DNA of 64,000 nucleotides from Cylindrotheca closterium (Eukaryota; Bacillariophyta; Bacillariophyceae; Bacillariales; Bacillariaceae). A model generated the notes under the pieces. It did no database searches and had not been told where the DNA came from. It saw only the letters and a program-made list of their open reading frames with translations. A program made the position numbers and the translations under genes. The stretch spans positions 124,001-188,000 of the forward strand of contig CAKOGP040002202.1 of the NCBI GenBank assembly GCA_933822405.4. The letters run 5' to 3'. Positions 28,182-37,688 of the stretch are shown here, one piece after another (position 1 is the stretch's first letter; each line of letters starts with the position of its first letter).

Positions 28182-30187
28182 TCCCGAGCGAAAGATGAAG
28201 TAGTCGGATCGAATGAAGACTGAAGAAATGAATGGTGCAGTCGATTCAATCTTATTGATTTCTGAAAAAGACTGCAGCTGCTCGTCAATAAGAGAAAAAG
28301 GAAGCTCCAAGTAAACGTTGAAGCGTCTTTTTTAGATTGTGCGAGTGGGTGTGTTCAGTGTATGCAAAGACGATCGTATGGAAAGCAAACTGCTCACATA
28401 TTTAACATTCAATATCGGCACTGTAAATTGCTTGCGGGCCTTGCGAATTTGGTTGAGAATCCATGATTCAGCTCCCATTCGTGAATGAATGAAGGATATT
28501 CTTTAGTTCTATTATTTTCGAGAGAAAAATCAAAAGTGGGCTAGAACAAGGAGGTGCAAGAATGAATGGAACTGTTGATGATGGGGGTTCATTCACTGTT
28601 GCTCTTTGATTTCGCTATCAGTCTTTCCTTCGGCGGAATGAACATGACCGTTAGCGGGTCCACAAGCATTGATTATTTCTCAACAGCATGCATCATAAGG
28701 CAAGAAGAAGTAGTAGCTGTAGTAGGAGCCAGGCGGCATCAGGACAACGATACTACTCTAGGAGCATGCCGACCACAGGAATGATCATACTAGCCACAAC
28801 CCAGGCCAGATGTTTCTTCATCCGAATTTCCGGGTGTCGCGTAAGGTCTCGAGAACAACAGGAAAACGACGAATCACCAACCGCCGGCTTGGAGTGCTAC
28901 CAGTACCAGGGTACTGGTACTGAAGTGATACTGTAAGTTCTTGAAGCAAAGATCTTGGTGGATAGCGGCTGCGGCAACAACTTCCAGCTGGTCGTGGCTC
29001 ATTCAGAGTTGCTTCGCTTCGCCACAAGTCTTACCTTCAGCAGACTGATCATGAGCGTGGCGGGTTGAAGAAGAACAGATACTCCTGTAGAATTTGCACC
29101 GGCGGTACACGTGTACCTATCCGGATGTTAGTAATCAATCCGAATTCTCAGGAACTTCCTCCCGGTATTGTAGTTGAGTAAAGCTTTGACAAAAACATAA
29201 AGAATGTGAAGAATGTCATCAACATGTGTGGCTGCGAACGGTTGGAATAGGTTGAAGCAAATATCTAGATTCAAGTATCTGGATACAGTACGCTAATAGC
29301 ATTTGTGCGAAGACTTCGCATTATTTAAAAATTTTATTAGCATCTGTTTCCAAAAAATACAAGCATTTCATTGGATGTATTTTGACAACCGGTCGCTTCT
29401 TGACCCTGACGTGTTAAGATTTGACACACAAAAAATGTCATTTCAAGGTATGGATTGATCAATGCAATCACCCTCTGCTGCAGCAACGAAGAGGGAGCAA
29501 GATAGAAGCTCGTTAGTAGTGTCAGAAAATCCATACGAACATGAGCAAGGCAGGCGTTTGCTGTACGGTACAGTGGTACGCACGTTTGATGCACAAAGTG
29601 AAAACCAAACCAGATGTTTTATCATCCAAATTCTAAATCGGTTCCAGTCGAATGTGGTACCTTTGACACCACACCTAAATGAAATAGGCGCAACGTCATC
29701 GCATTGCTGAGGTGGTAGCAATACTGTGGGTTCACTCGAAGATCGCCATCGGTGAAAGGAGTACAAATGGTTCTCGCGTTCTTCTGGAACAGATGGAAGG
29801 CCTTCGATTCGAAAGAGTATTTAACATTTGGACTCTTCTTTTCAGGGAATGTTTATCTTTTGTGGATTTGAAGTTCGTGCACAAATCAATTATGGTTTTC
29901 GGGTTCGTAAAATCTGTTTCGATGAAATGATTGGAGATTGAATGACAACCTGTTCGCTTTTCGTACCTGACGTGGTGAACTTTTCTCTCGACAGGACCCG
30001 CATTACTTATTGATTGTCAAAGTGAAAAAACCACTATTCGAAGTCTCCTCTAATCAAATTAGCTCAACACTGCCTCTTTTTTCCTTTCCTCTTTTAATCA
30101 CAAAAGATACTTTCCAAGTAGCAAAGCTCATAAAACTCTGAAAGCTGAATATCAAACATCGTGTCAAATTTTAACAAGAAAGATTGA
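28182..30187. other. Long gene-poor region
   Basis: About 2 kb with no supported gene. It contains a 14-nt perfect palindrome GGTACACGTGTACC at 29104-29117, a TACCAGTACCAGGGTACTGG block at 28898-28917, and a short relic of the polyQ helical gene family at 29449-29521. Confidence 0.5.
29449..29521 (-). pseudogene. Relic fragment of the polyQ helical-repeat gene family
   Basis: On the minus strand about 73 bp reads TTNELLSCSLFVAAAEGD then CIDQS, closely matching TTNELLSCSFFAAPEDY then CIDQS in the three tandem genes near 56.7, 58.0 and 59.4 kb. Similarity stops abruptly at both ends and no intact flanking gene is present, so this is a decayed copy or an inserted fragment about 27 kb from the array. 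Confidence 0.7.
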
Positions 30188-30754
30188 ATGATGAGTATCC
30201 CCTCCATCATAGAAGCAACTGACAACGTCATTTCCAAATCTGTTTCTCTCATCACTTTGGAAAGCGTCCTGAGTGATTCCTCCATTCGATTCCAACACAA
30301 AGAGGAAAAATTTGGAAGGAGAATGTCGCAAGGTCCAGTTGTGAAGCCTACACGAAAGCGATCCTCGCACGAGCTACTCGTCGTGTTCGAACTTCATGAC
30401 ACCGTCCCCGTTACCAACAACGGGAACTTGCGCAATGCCACCTTCCCTGACGATGACACCAGAAAGTCAGCGCGTCTAGCGCGTCTTGAAAGTGTCCTTA
30501 GCTCTGATGCTTCCTACAGCTCTTCCATCACTCCCCGAGCCAAGTCACCTCCCTGCAAAGACCCTCTTCTTGAAAGATACATGAAGCTCGTGGAAGAAGC
30601 CAAGTCTAAGGCGCCTCAAAAGCCAAGGCGAAAATCGTCTTCAAGCCGCATTACAGCCTCTACGATGCCACTGGCCATGCCTGTACGAAAGGCATCCATG
30701 GCTGATGGTCTACACGGCTTGTTCCCAAATCATCGACGACGAGAGTCGGTTTGA
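30188..30754 (+). CDS. Small basic Ser-rich protein, paralogue A
   Basis: 188 residues from ATG 30188. No known domain. It shares an ordered set of motifs with the next plus-strand gene (31845-32441): SVSLITLESV near the N-terminus, VVKPTRKRSS, NATF plus acidic residues, KSARLARLESVLSSD, LLERYMKLVEEAKSK, a Pro-Met-Pro box (MPLAMPVRKASMA), and a terminal RRRESV. The RKRS, RKAS and RRRES cores resemble basophilic kinase sites. The conserved ERYMKLVEEAK helix is the only part likely to be structured. Confidence 0.65.
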   Translation: MMSIPSIIEATDNVISKSVSLITLESVLSDSSIRFQHKEEKFGRRMSQGPVVKPTRKRSSHELLVVFELHDTVPVTNNGNLRNATFPDDDTRKSARLARLESVLSSDASYSSSITPRAKSPPCKDPLLERYMKLVEEAKSKAPQKPRRKSSSSRITASTMPLAMPVRKASMADGLHGLFPNHRRRESV

Positions 30755-31844
30755 AGCACCATCGTACATCAACGAACTCCAAGAACGATCGTGATTTCAA
30801 CCGAAGGAATACATAAGAATACACCACAAGGCCAAAGTCAGCAAACACGCCATGACAGTCTGTGGAATTCGAAAACTTTATTGGGGCTAAAAGTCCCAAA
30901 GAAGCACCATCACTCCTAGCTTGCGCCAAAGAGATTGCGACGAGCTATGCTATGCTATGCTATATTGTACAGTACTACACAATACAACTATCGAAAGAAA
31001 ACAGGCTAAACAATCAAATATAATCATTGCAGTATCCTTCTTAAAATTTCTCACAAAACTACTTGACACAATAGAATTCAATATCCAAAAGAATTGGATG
31101 TTCTTTGCAGTCAGACATCATGGGCACTGGTAGGAAGTCGCTCCTCGTATCTACTAACATATATCGCCGCAAGTAAGTTCACAGGAAGGCCAAAGCCTAC
31201 CTTTTCGTGGTTCTCCGGCGTCGTATTTCGTAATGGTATCACTCCTACGATCCTCTCTGAACAGAACTACATTGGACATCCAAGGGTACCTTTTTGTTGG
31301 TCTTGAGTTTCTTTAGGGTATTAGTTCTTGAGCGGAATTTTTTGGATTGTGTCAGTGCGTCACAGGGTAAGACAAATCCATCTGGTTTCAGTGGTGGATG
31401 TGCTTCAAGGTCTATATGATCGAGAAGGTGTGGGTTTGGATATGGCAGGAGTCGCATGTACGATAAGTGTTGAGCCTGATGTCTCTCTTATGGAAATGTC
31501 AGGACACGACTACAAGCAGATGTGGGTATGAAGTTTTCAAAACCGAGAGGTTCCCATTGGCCAAACAATTGACACCATAAAATTCGGCTGAACGTCGTGC
31601 TATTTTCCACGAATTCCACGAATTCCCCAGAATGTGTCGAGAACGTGAGGAACGTTCGAAATAATTCCAAACAACATTTAAGGACGAGCGAATCCTTAAG
31701 TGAGCACTTGGGTTTGGCGTCAAAATCCAACACTTTGCACCCCAGATCCCATTCAACCTGGATCGATACGACTGTGAAAAGAAACCTCTTTCTCACTATT
31801 TCTCGATCCACATTTATTACAAGCCCACAGTGAAACAATCGAAA
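30755..31844. other. Intergenic region between tandem paralogues
   Basis: About 1.1 kb without recognisable gene. Short TATGC repeats lie near 30945-30962. Nothing else recognised. Confidence 0.5.
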
Positions 31845-32441
31845 ATGATCATTCCACAAACAATTGAAGCCAATGGCCCACCTGCTGTCATCAGCTCTGT
31901 CTCCCTCGTCGGATTGGAAAGTGTAGCAAGTATCTCTTCGATAAATTTCTCTAACGACCGTCCACAACGGTTTGGAAATAGTTCGCCTTCCACCGAACGG
32001 CCCATTGTCAAGCCAGCGAGAAAGAGATCCACAGACGCTCTTAGTCTATTGGATGCCTACGTCAATGAAGGTATGCAGAATGCAACCTTCGAAGATGACC
32101 GAAGAAGCGAATTGAAGGCACCCAAGTCTGCGAGACTTGAGAGAGTCGTGAGCTCAGATGGTTCTTCCCTCTGCTCTTCTACCTCTTACCGATCTTCGCA
32201 ATCTTCCCCACAAGACCAGTTGACGGATCATTCCTCACAACAGGACATCTTGATGGAGCGATATCTCATGCTGGTGAAAGATGCCAAGCTCAAATCCAAA
32301 ACCAACGCACCTCAGATGCCACAACGAAAGGCCTCTATTGTGCGAAGAGTCTCCTCCGTTATGCCGCTCTCAATGCCTGTACGAAAATCCTCAATGGCAA
32401 ACTTCACTGCTTCGACGTCTCGACGACGATCTGTATATTGA
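31845..32441 (+). CDS. Small basic Ser-rich protein, paralogue B
   Basis: 198 residues from ATG 31845, the first in-frame ATG (an upstream GTG is ignored). It matches paralogue A in the same motif order: SVSLVGLESV, IVKPARKRST, NATFEDD, KSARLERVVSSD, LMERYLMLVKDAKLK, MPLSMPVRKSSMA and terminal RRRSVY. Identity is concentrated in these blocks while linkers have diverged, as expected for an older tandem duplication under selection on short motifs. Function unknown. Confidence 0.65.
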   Translation: MIIPQTIEANGPPAVISSVSLVGLESVASISSINFSNDRPQRFGNSSPSTERPIVKPARKRSTDALSLLDAYVNEGMQNATFEDDRRSELKAPKSARLERVVSSDGSSLCSSTSYRSSQSSPQDQLTDHSSQQDILMERYLMLVKDAKLKSKTNAPQMPQRKASIVRRVSSVMPLSMPVRKSSMANFTASTSRRRSVY

Positions 32442-33854
32442 AGCATCTGATAAAAACATCCTGTACATATTGGGAAAACCCCCACCGCTGCTCGTGCTTA
32501 TGTCAAGCCATACTCCAAGGACCTCAGCCAGCCAATTTTGCGTAGTACTACAACCTGTGAATTAACACTTCTAAATCCATATTCCAAACCCCTACACAAC
32601 TGCAATACAAAGTCTCTTTCCTAGCCTTTTCCCGAGCTGTCATCTCATTTCCAGGGTCACGAAAGCTGAGAGGTACAGTACACAGCTGACACTTTTTCCG
32701 GTTCTCAAGAATTTTACAGATGTTTACTGTAGCACTGGCACGACCACTTTTCGGGGTGATTTTCAATTACATTTTCCCCTTACATCAAAATCCCCCGAAA
32801 CTTCAATTTCACCCAAAAGATACCATATCGTACTGTATGTAATACTGCTAATGCCTACTGGAACAGTGCAGTACCTGGTACTTTGCAGAAGTCTGCCACC
32901 ATGTTCTTGAAGCATTTTGGTCAGATGAAATCCATTAGAGCTGAAATCGTTTGCGTTCATAGAGAGCGAATTGTTGATTTGAGCGAGGTCGTGTCGTAGG
33001 AGTGCTGGAGGAGGAGAGAAGAATCGTTCGAAAGATCAAACAGTGTCTTGACGGTCACGAAAAGGACGAAAGCCAATGGTGGCTGCTGGTGCTGCTGAAA
33101 GGAGCTGCATGGCGGCAGTGGCAAAGGAATCATCGGTGCGTCCATCACTCACCGAACTTGGCCGTTTCGAATGTTTTTCAGAAGTAGACCCGATGATATG
33201 CGCAAGGATAGTCTTGGGATATGATCATGAATGACATTCTTGAAAACGAGAACCTACAGAATGGGAAGCAACGCTTGGTTGGATACTATCCGCCTTGCAC
33301 TATAGTGGACATTCACATGAGGAGTCGTCACTAGGCTATCATCCATACGACAGCAGCAGACTGGTGCTTCCCAAGAATCCATCAACAAAGCTTGCTTTGC
33401 AGTTGTTCAAAGACGATACCCTTGATTTTAAGTTCCTGAGCCAAAAAATGTGGAAATGTGCGATTGTGTGATGTTTGAATCGCAACAAGGTTTTTCAATG
33501 AATTATTGGGCTCTGTTCTTTCCATCTGGCAGGGACAGAAGTTCCCTTTTTTTGGTGCCAAAGAGTATCTTTGACTGGAACGACTAACTCTTACAGAAAT
33601 CCGGACCGAACGACGACACACATACCTGTACTCTTCGTACCTGACCACTAATGGGGGAATATGCAAGCAGATGCTTCTACAGATGGTCTAAGTTAATGGG
33701 GTTCCTTTCTCCAAGAATGCCAACTGGAATCATCCATTGTTTGTACATGCACCACTACGGATAGTATATATATCGGGATGGAAGCAGATGGCTCTACAGA
33801 CGGTGTACGTTGAGTCGGTTTCGTTCTTCAAGAATTTCAATTGCAATCATCTGT
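32442..33854. other. Gene-free region with a diverged direct repeat
   Basis: 1.4 kb without supported gene. A GTACCTGGTAC palindrome occurs at 32871-32881. Around 33664-33740 and 33779-33857 there are two diverged copies of a ~115-bp unit, sharing GCAGATG.CTCTACAGA.GGT and a later AAGAAT..CAA.T.G.AATCATC core. Confidence 0.45.
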
Positions 33855-35309
33855 TCATCCCACTCCTGGGGCAGTGTTGGTACTGTACTGGTAGCCAAAT
33901 AGATCAAAGTCAGATTTGTATTCCTCGACTACGTGCTGTACAACTTGATTATCATTGTAGGCTGCGTGAAATCCATTATTGGTGGTACTCCCACCATTCG
34001 TCCTCTCTTTTCTTCGTTTGCCGTAAGCAGTTCCTTTTCCGACTTGAATCTTGCCATTGGCGCTGGGTCCAACCATCACTTTGTGGTAGTAATCTAAAAG
34101 AAAGGTAGTACTTCTCTGCTGTAGCTTTGCTTCTGAAATAGTATTATTCATTTGCGCTGTTGGACTTGTACGATGGTGTCGATCGCGTCGTTTCTCTTCG
34201 ACAAAATGAATCACTCGCAACAAGTCGGCTTCGTACGATTCCAATCGACCCACGTAATTCACGAGGGGACATCCATTGACGTCGGCCAAAAAGTGAGACT
34301 GTGGCACATAATGACTGATGCTGGTCGGACTCATGTGTTCTCGCTTCCTGTTGGTCGCCAGAGCAAAGTCCTTGAAGGATGGAAAGGAAGAAGCATTTGG
34401 ATTCTTTTTCAAAAACATGCCTTCGGCCATGGCATAGCCACTATAGAGTCTGGCAAAGGGGTTTCTCACAAAGGACCAAATAAGATAGGATTTTGCCTTG
34501 GCTTCTTGTAAACCTCGCTTGCATCCAATAATTTGAAGCATCCATTCACCTCGACTACAGTGAAAGTGAGCCTTCCTTCGCTGGGACTTGGTTTGGTTGT
34601 GATCCGTGATATCATTAATCTTCGTCACGTTCGAAGGACACAATGCTTCTTTCAAAAAGGTTTTGGTATTCGTTCCTCCCACTTTTAGATTGTGAACAAA
34701 CAAGAATCCGTATTCTCGTGACATGGCACAGCCACTCCCGGATCGGGCCTCTCCAGCAACTCGCATGGACAAGTGATTTTTGGACAGTGCAAAGTTGTTT
34801 GGATAGCGAATGGCAAAACCACGTTGTTGGAATCGGCGGTCGTCTTCGTTGTCCTTAGTTGCCGTTTGGCTTATTGGCTTGACTGCTGCCTCTTCTTGAC
34901 AAGGGTGTAATCGACATTCCATCTTGGTGACCTTGTCCCGATTGTTGTTGTGGTCGTCCCACGGAAGCTTGGCCTCCAGACACATGTCAGATTCTGGACT
35001 GTAAAGAGGATCAGTATTATTATTATTGTTATTATCAGTGGCCGGTTTGAAATCAGCAACCACAGTTTTGGATTTGGTGCCTGTCCGATCAATAACCATA
35101 CGACTATCATCATCAATTGTCGCATTGGAATGAGCAACAACACCCTTGGATTTGGTTCCTGACAGACCATCATATGTCAAAGTGGTGGTGGCGGCAATGG
35201 TACCAATAATAATAATAATAATAATCCAAACAGTGACTATTAGGACTACGCTGCTGCTTCTGCTGCTTCGTCCAATAATACCACCAATCCTATGGTCAAA
35301 TAGCAGCAT
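33855..35309 (-). CDS. Golgi-type carbohydrate sulfotransferase (Sulfotransferase_2-like)
   Basis: 484 residues from ATG 35309. Type II topology: a short basic N-terminus and a strongly hydrophobic anchor at about 20-42 (VVLIVTVWIIIIIIIGT), then a polar stem with two short GTKSK...VVA repeats. The catalytic domain has the 5'-phosphosulfate loop FVHNLKVGGTNTKTFLKE (residues 205-222) and the 3'-phosphate motif SFVRNPFARLYSGYAM (279-294), then YVGRLESYEADLL, all typical of chondroitin/dermatan and HNK-1-type sulfotransferases. It would transfer sulfate from PAPS to a glycan in the Golgi. It lies in the same orientation as the adjacent fucosyltransferase, 357 bp downstream of it, which suggests a shared glycan pathway. 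Confidence 0.85.
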   Translation of the reverse strand: MLLFDHRIGGIIGRSSRSSSVVLIVTVWIIIIIIIGTIAATTTLTYDGLSGTKSKGVVAHSNATIDDDSRMVIDRTGTKSKTVVADFKPATDNNNNNNTDPLYSPESDMCLEAKLPWDDHNNNRDKVTKMECRLHPCQEEAAVKPISQTATKDNEDDRRFQQRGFAIRYPNNFALSKNHLSMRVAGEARSGSGCAMSREYGFLFVHNLKVGGTNTKTFLKEALCPSNVTKINDITDHNQTKSQRRKAHFHCSRGEWMLQIIGCKRGLQEAKAKSYLIWSFVRNPFARLYSGYAMAEGMFLKKNPNASSFPSFKDFALATNRKREHMSPTSISHYVPQSHFLADVNGCPLVNYVGRLESYEADLLRVIHFVEEKRRDRHHRTSPTAQMNNTISEAKLQQRSTTFLLDYYHKVMVGPSANGKIQVGKGTAYGKRRKERTNGGSTTNNGFHAAYNDNQVVQHVVEEYKSDFDLFGYQYSTNTAPGVG

Positions 35310-35666
35310 TGCAAGATCGATGGACGCTGCACCTGCATGAGAGAAAATTCAATGATGGAACAACAGAAACATGTACGTATTTATCCAACGAGATCTGAAT
35401 GCAACGACGCGGAATATAAAAAGTCGAGGTATATGCATAGGTACCGGTATATTTATTGCGTGTGCTGGATGATGTTTGTGGTTTCCTTTCCGCGGAATCT
35501 CCATTTCCCGCAATCGGCTTCCAAAATTTCATGGATGCACCAAGCAATGTATGGCTGTGCTAGAAAGCAGAGAAACGTTCAAGCATTGCCATGAGTATCA
35601 TTGGCTACAATCAGATCAAATTGTATCATATTGTATCTTCTTGTAGTTTGTGTATCATGTTTTTGT
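35310..35666. other. Gap between sulfotransferase and fucosyltransferase genes
   Basis: 357 bp between two minus-strand genes. It holds one AGGTACCGGTAT palindromic motif at 35439-35450 within the promoter region of the sulfotransferase. Nothing else recognised. Confidence 0.45.
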
Positions 35667-37046
35667 TTACAAAATTCCCAGCATATTCCGTATCCTTGAC
35701 CTCAATCGACCATTCCCCACATCTTGCGCCAAGGATAGGTAGGCTTCCGCTGACCGATTTCCATAGGCCAGAATCGGCTGGGCCATTTTCTCCTTGTAAT
35801 ACGTTTCATTCTGTTGGAGATATTCCAATTCTTCCATGGCCTTTTTGCCGTCATGTTCATAATCGTAAAAGACAAAGGCATCCTTGGAAAAGAGGAAAAA
35901 GACATCTGGTGTTCCCCAATAGATGGGCAAGCATCCTCCCATGAACGCCAAAAACAACTTTTCGGTAATATAATTGTCCGTGGCAGTATTCTCCATGACC
36001 AAACAATATTTGTATTTGGAATACAATTGATAATTTTCCCTGTAGGAGTTGCGAGGTTTCCAATCGTTTGGCGGAATGGCTTGGAAATTAGCAGTGGAAT
36101 GAGTTTGTGGTGCTGGGCGCCCACCAACAATCTTATTTTGACACTTTGGATTTTGATGAATGGGCAAGAGTTTGCTAATTTCCAGGGCGGCTTCTTTGCG
36201 AAAGGTCCCACATCGATTCACCACAAAGACGACTGCCTCTCTTCTTCTTTTGTCATTATTTTGTTGCGATGGCGCTCCTTGCCTCTTCTTTGGGTCCAAA
36301 ATCCATTGTCGTTGTTCGCGAGTCGTACTGGATACCCAAAAAATGGCTCCAAAGGTCACCATGGGTAAGGCCCTTGTTGACATGATACTCGTAGCAGCAG
36401 CAGCACCACCACCAGTAGTAGCAGTAGACAAGGAGGACAGGGCATTTCCAAAGGGTTCGGCATGTTCGCTACTAGTAGGACCCAATTGATAGAATCGTTC
36501 GTTGATCAGATGTTTTTCGGCTGTGCGTGCTTCGCTGTGAACAAACAAGACCTTTCCTGGGAATTCCTCATCGGGCGATTGGCTACAGGGTCCATTCAAT
36601 CCTCCTTGCAAGAGAATGTCTTGAGATGTTGGCTTTGCAGTAGTCGTAGTCTCGCCAAATCGACCAACCTCTTCCAATAAGTCCCCGAAGAGTTCCTGTC
36701 CAAAATTCCACAAATCAAAACCACAGGTGAATAATCTTGGTTTTGCTGTACTACCAGACGTTGTTATTGTTGCATGTTTCGATGTTGCTACTACCGATGA
36801 TGATGAATCATCATGGGTGATGGCAGTAGTGGAAGCTGCTGTATTCTCTGTGTTCCTTTCATATTTGGTTTTCTTCTGGTTGCTACTATCGCCATTGTTC
36901 TTGCTGTTGTTGCTATGGGGATGACTGGTATGATTAATGTTCTCGCCCGAGGAGGACGAGTGGAATAATAGACTAAGCGCAATGATTGATGATAGAGCCA
37001 ATACAATCTTGATGGTGGAAGGAATTCTTGCAGCATGTTTTTTCAT
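35667..37046 (-). CDS. GT10 alpha-fucosyltransferase-like enzyme
   Basis: 459 residues from ATG 37046. Type II topology, with an anchor at about 10-29 (STIKIVLALSSIIALSLLF) and an Asn/Ser/Thr-rich stem. The C-terminal domain carries the GT10 donor-binding signature: YCLVMENTATDNYITEKLF then AFMGGCLPIYWGTP, from about residue 345, followed by FVFYDYEHDGKKAMEELEYL. The upstream AVVFVVNRCGTFRKEAALEI fits the N-terminal Rossmann part. GT10 enzymes move fucose from GDP-fucose to GlcNAc or related acceptors in the Golgi. Linkage and acceptor cannot be read from the sequence. Divergent to the MORN gene. Confidence 0.85.
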   Translation of the reverse strand: MKKHAARIPSTIKIVLALSSIIALSLLFHSSSSGENINHTSHPHSNNSKNNGDSSNQKKTKYERNTENTAASTTAITHDDSSSSVVATSKHATITTSGSTAKPRLFTCGFDLWNFGQELFGDLLEEVGRFGETTTTAKPTSQDILLQGGLNGPCSQSPDEEFPGKVLFVHSEARTAEKHLINERFYQLGPTSSEHAEPFGNALSSLSTATTGGGAAAATSIMSTRALPMVTFGAIFWVSSTTREQRQWILDPKKRQGAPSQQNNDKRRREAVVFVVNRCGTFRKEAALEISKLLPIHQNPKCQNKIVGGRPAPQTHSTANFQAIPPNDWKPRNSYRENYQLYSKYKYCLVMENTATDNYITEKLFLAFMGGCLPIYWGTPDVFFLFSKDAFVFYDYEHDGKKAMEELEYLQQNETYYKEKMAQPILAYGNRSAEAYLSLAQDVGNGRLRSRIRNMLGIL

Positions 37047-37688
37047 TCACAGTTGAGTGATCTACCACCTACAGGAGTAGCATCCAGAATGGAATGGAAT
37101 GGAATCTATGATACCTATACAGTATTGCAATCAATCTGCTGGTGCCGTCGAGGTGATGTTGTGTCTGACTGTCACCCACGGACGATGACTGACGTTGTTC
37201 ATGTGATCATTGGCAATCCCTCCGTCCATCTGGGACTCACTCACTCCGACCGGTGCGCGCCAGCAGCATCAAGAAAGTTCGGTTCGACGGTTGTTCTGTT
37301 TGATTTTTGGTCGTTCCGTCGGGTCCCACAAATGAGGCGGATGACTTCATGGAGCGAACTTCGCCTCTCTGCGAATCCAACATTTATATGTTTTTCGGGT
37401 CACAACGGTACTGGTATCAATAATTGATTTTCCGACCAAGATAATTCCAAGTTTAGACCACGATCCACATTAATTAAATTTGTCGAGCAAAATACAACCG
37501 GTCGAGCTAACCGTACAGCGAGTTCCACCCGCGCGTATGTTGCTAGGCGCATGCGATGTTGATGTGACAGTGAAGGACAATATCTAACCGGAGAAGTAAG
37601 GTAGAAAGACTGAACAAACGAGACGAGACATTGTTCGAACCAAATATTTATTACAACAAAAGTAGTAGAAAAAACCAAAGAGGACACC
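37047..37688. promoter_or_regulatory. Shared upstream region of divergent genes
   Basis: 642 bp between the fucosyltransferase (minus) and MORN protein (plus) starts. A GGAATGGAATGGAATC short repeat lies near 37087-37104. No supported gene; core promoter elements not recognised. Confidence 0.35.

Noticed and set aside
28182..28310. N-terminal extension of the mitoK-like protein
   Set aside because: The extended frame hides the presequence; ATG 28181 gives a textbook mitochondrial leader.
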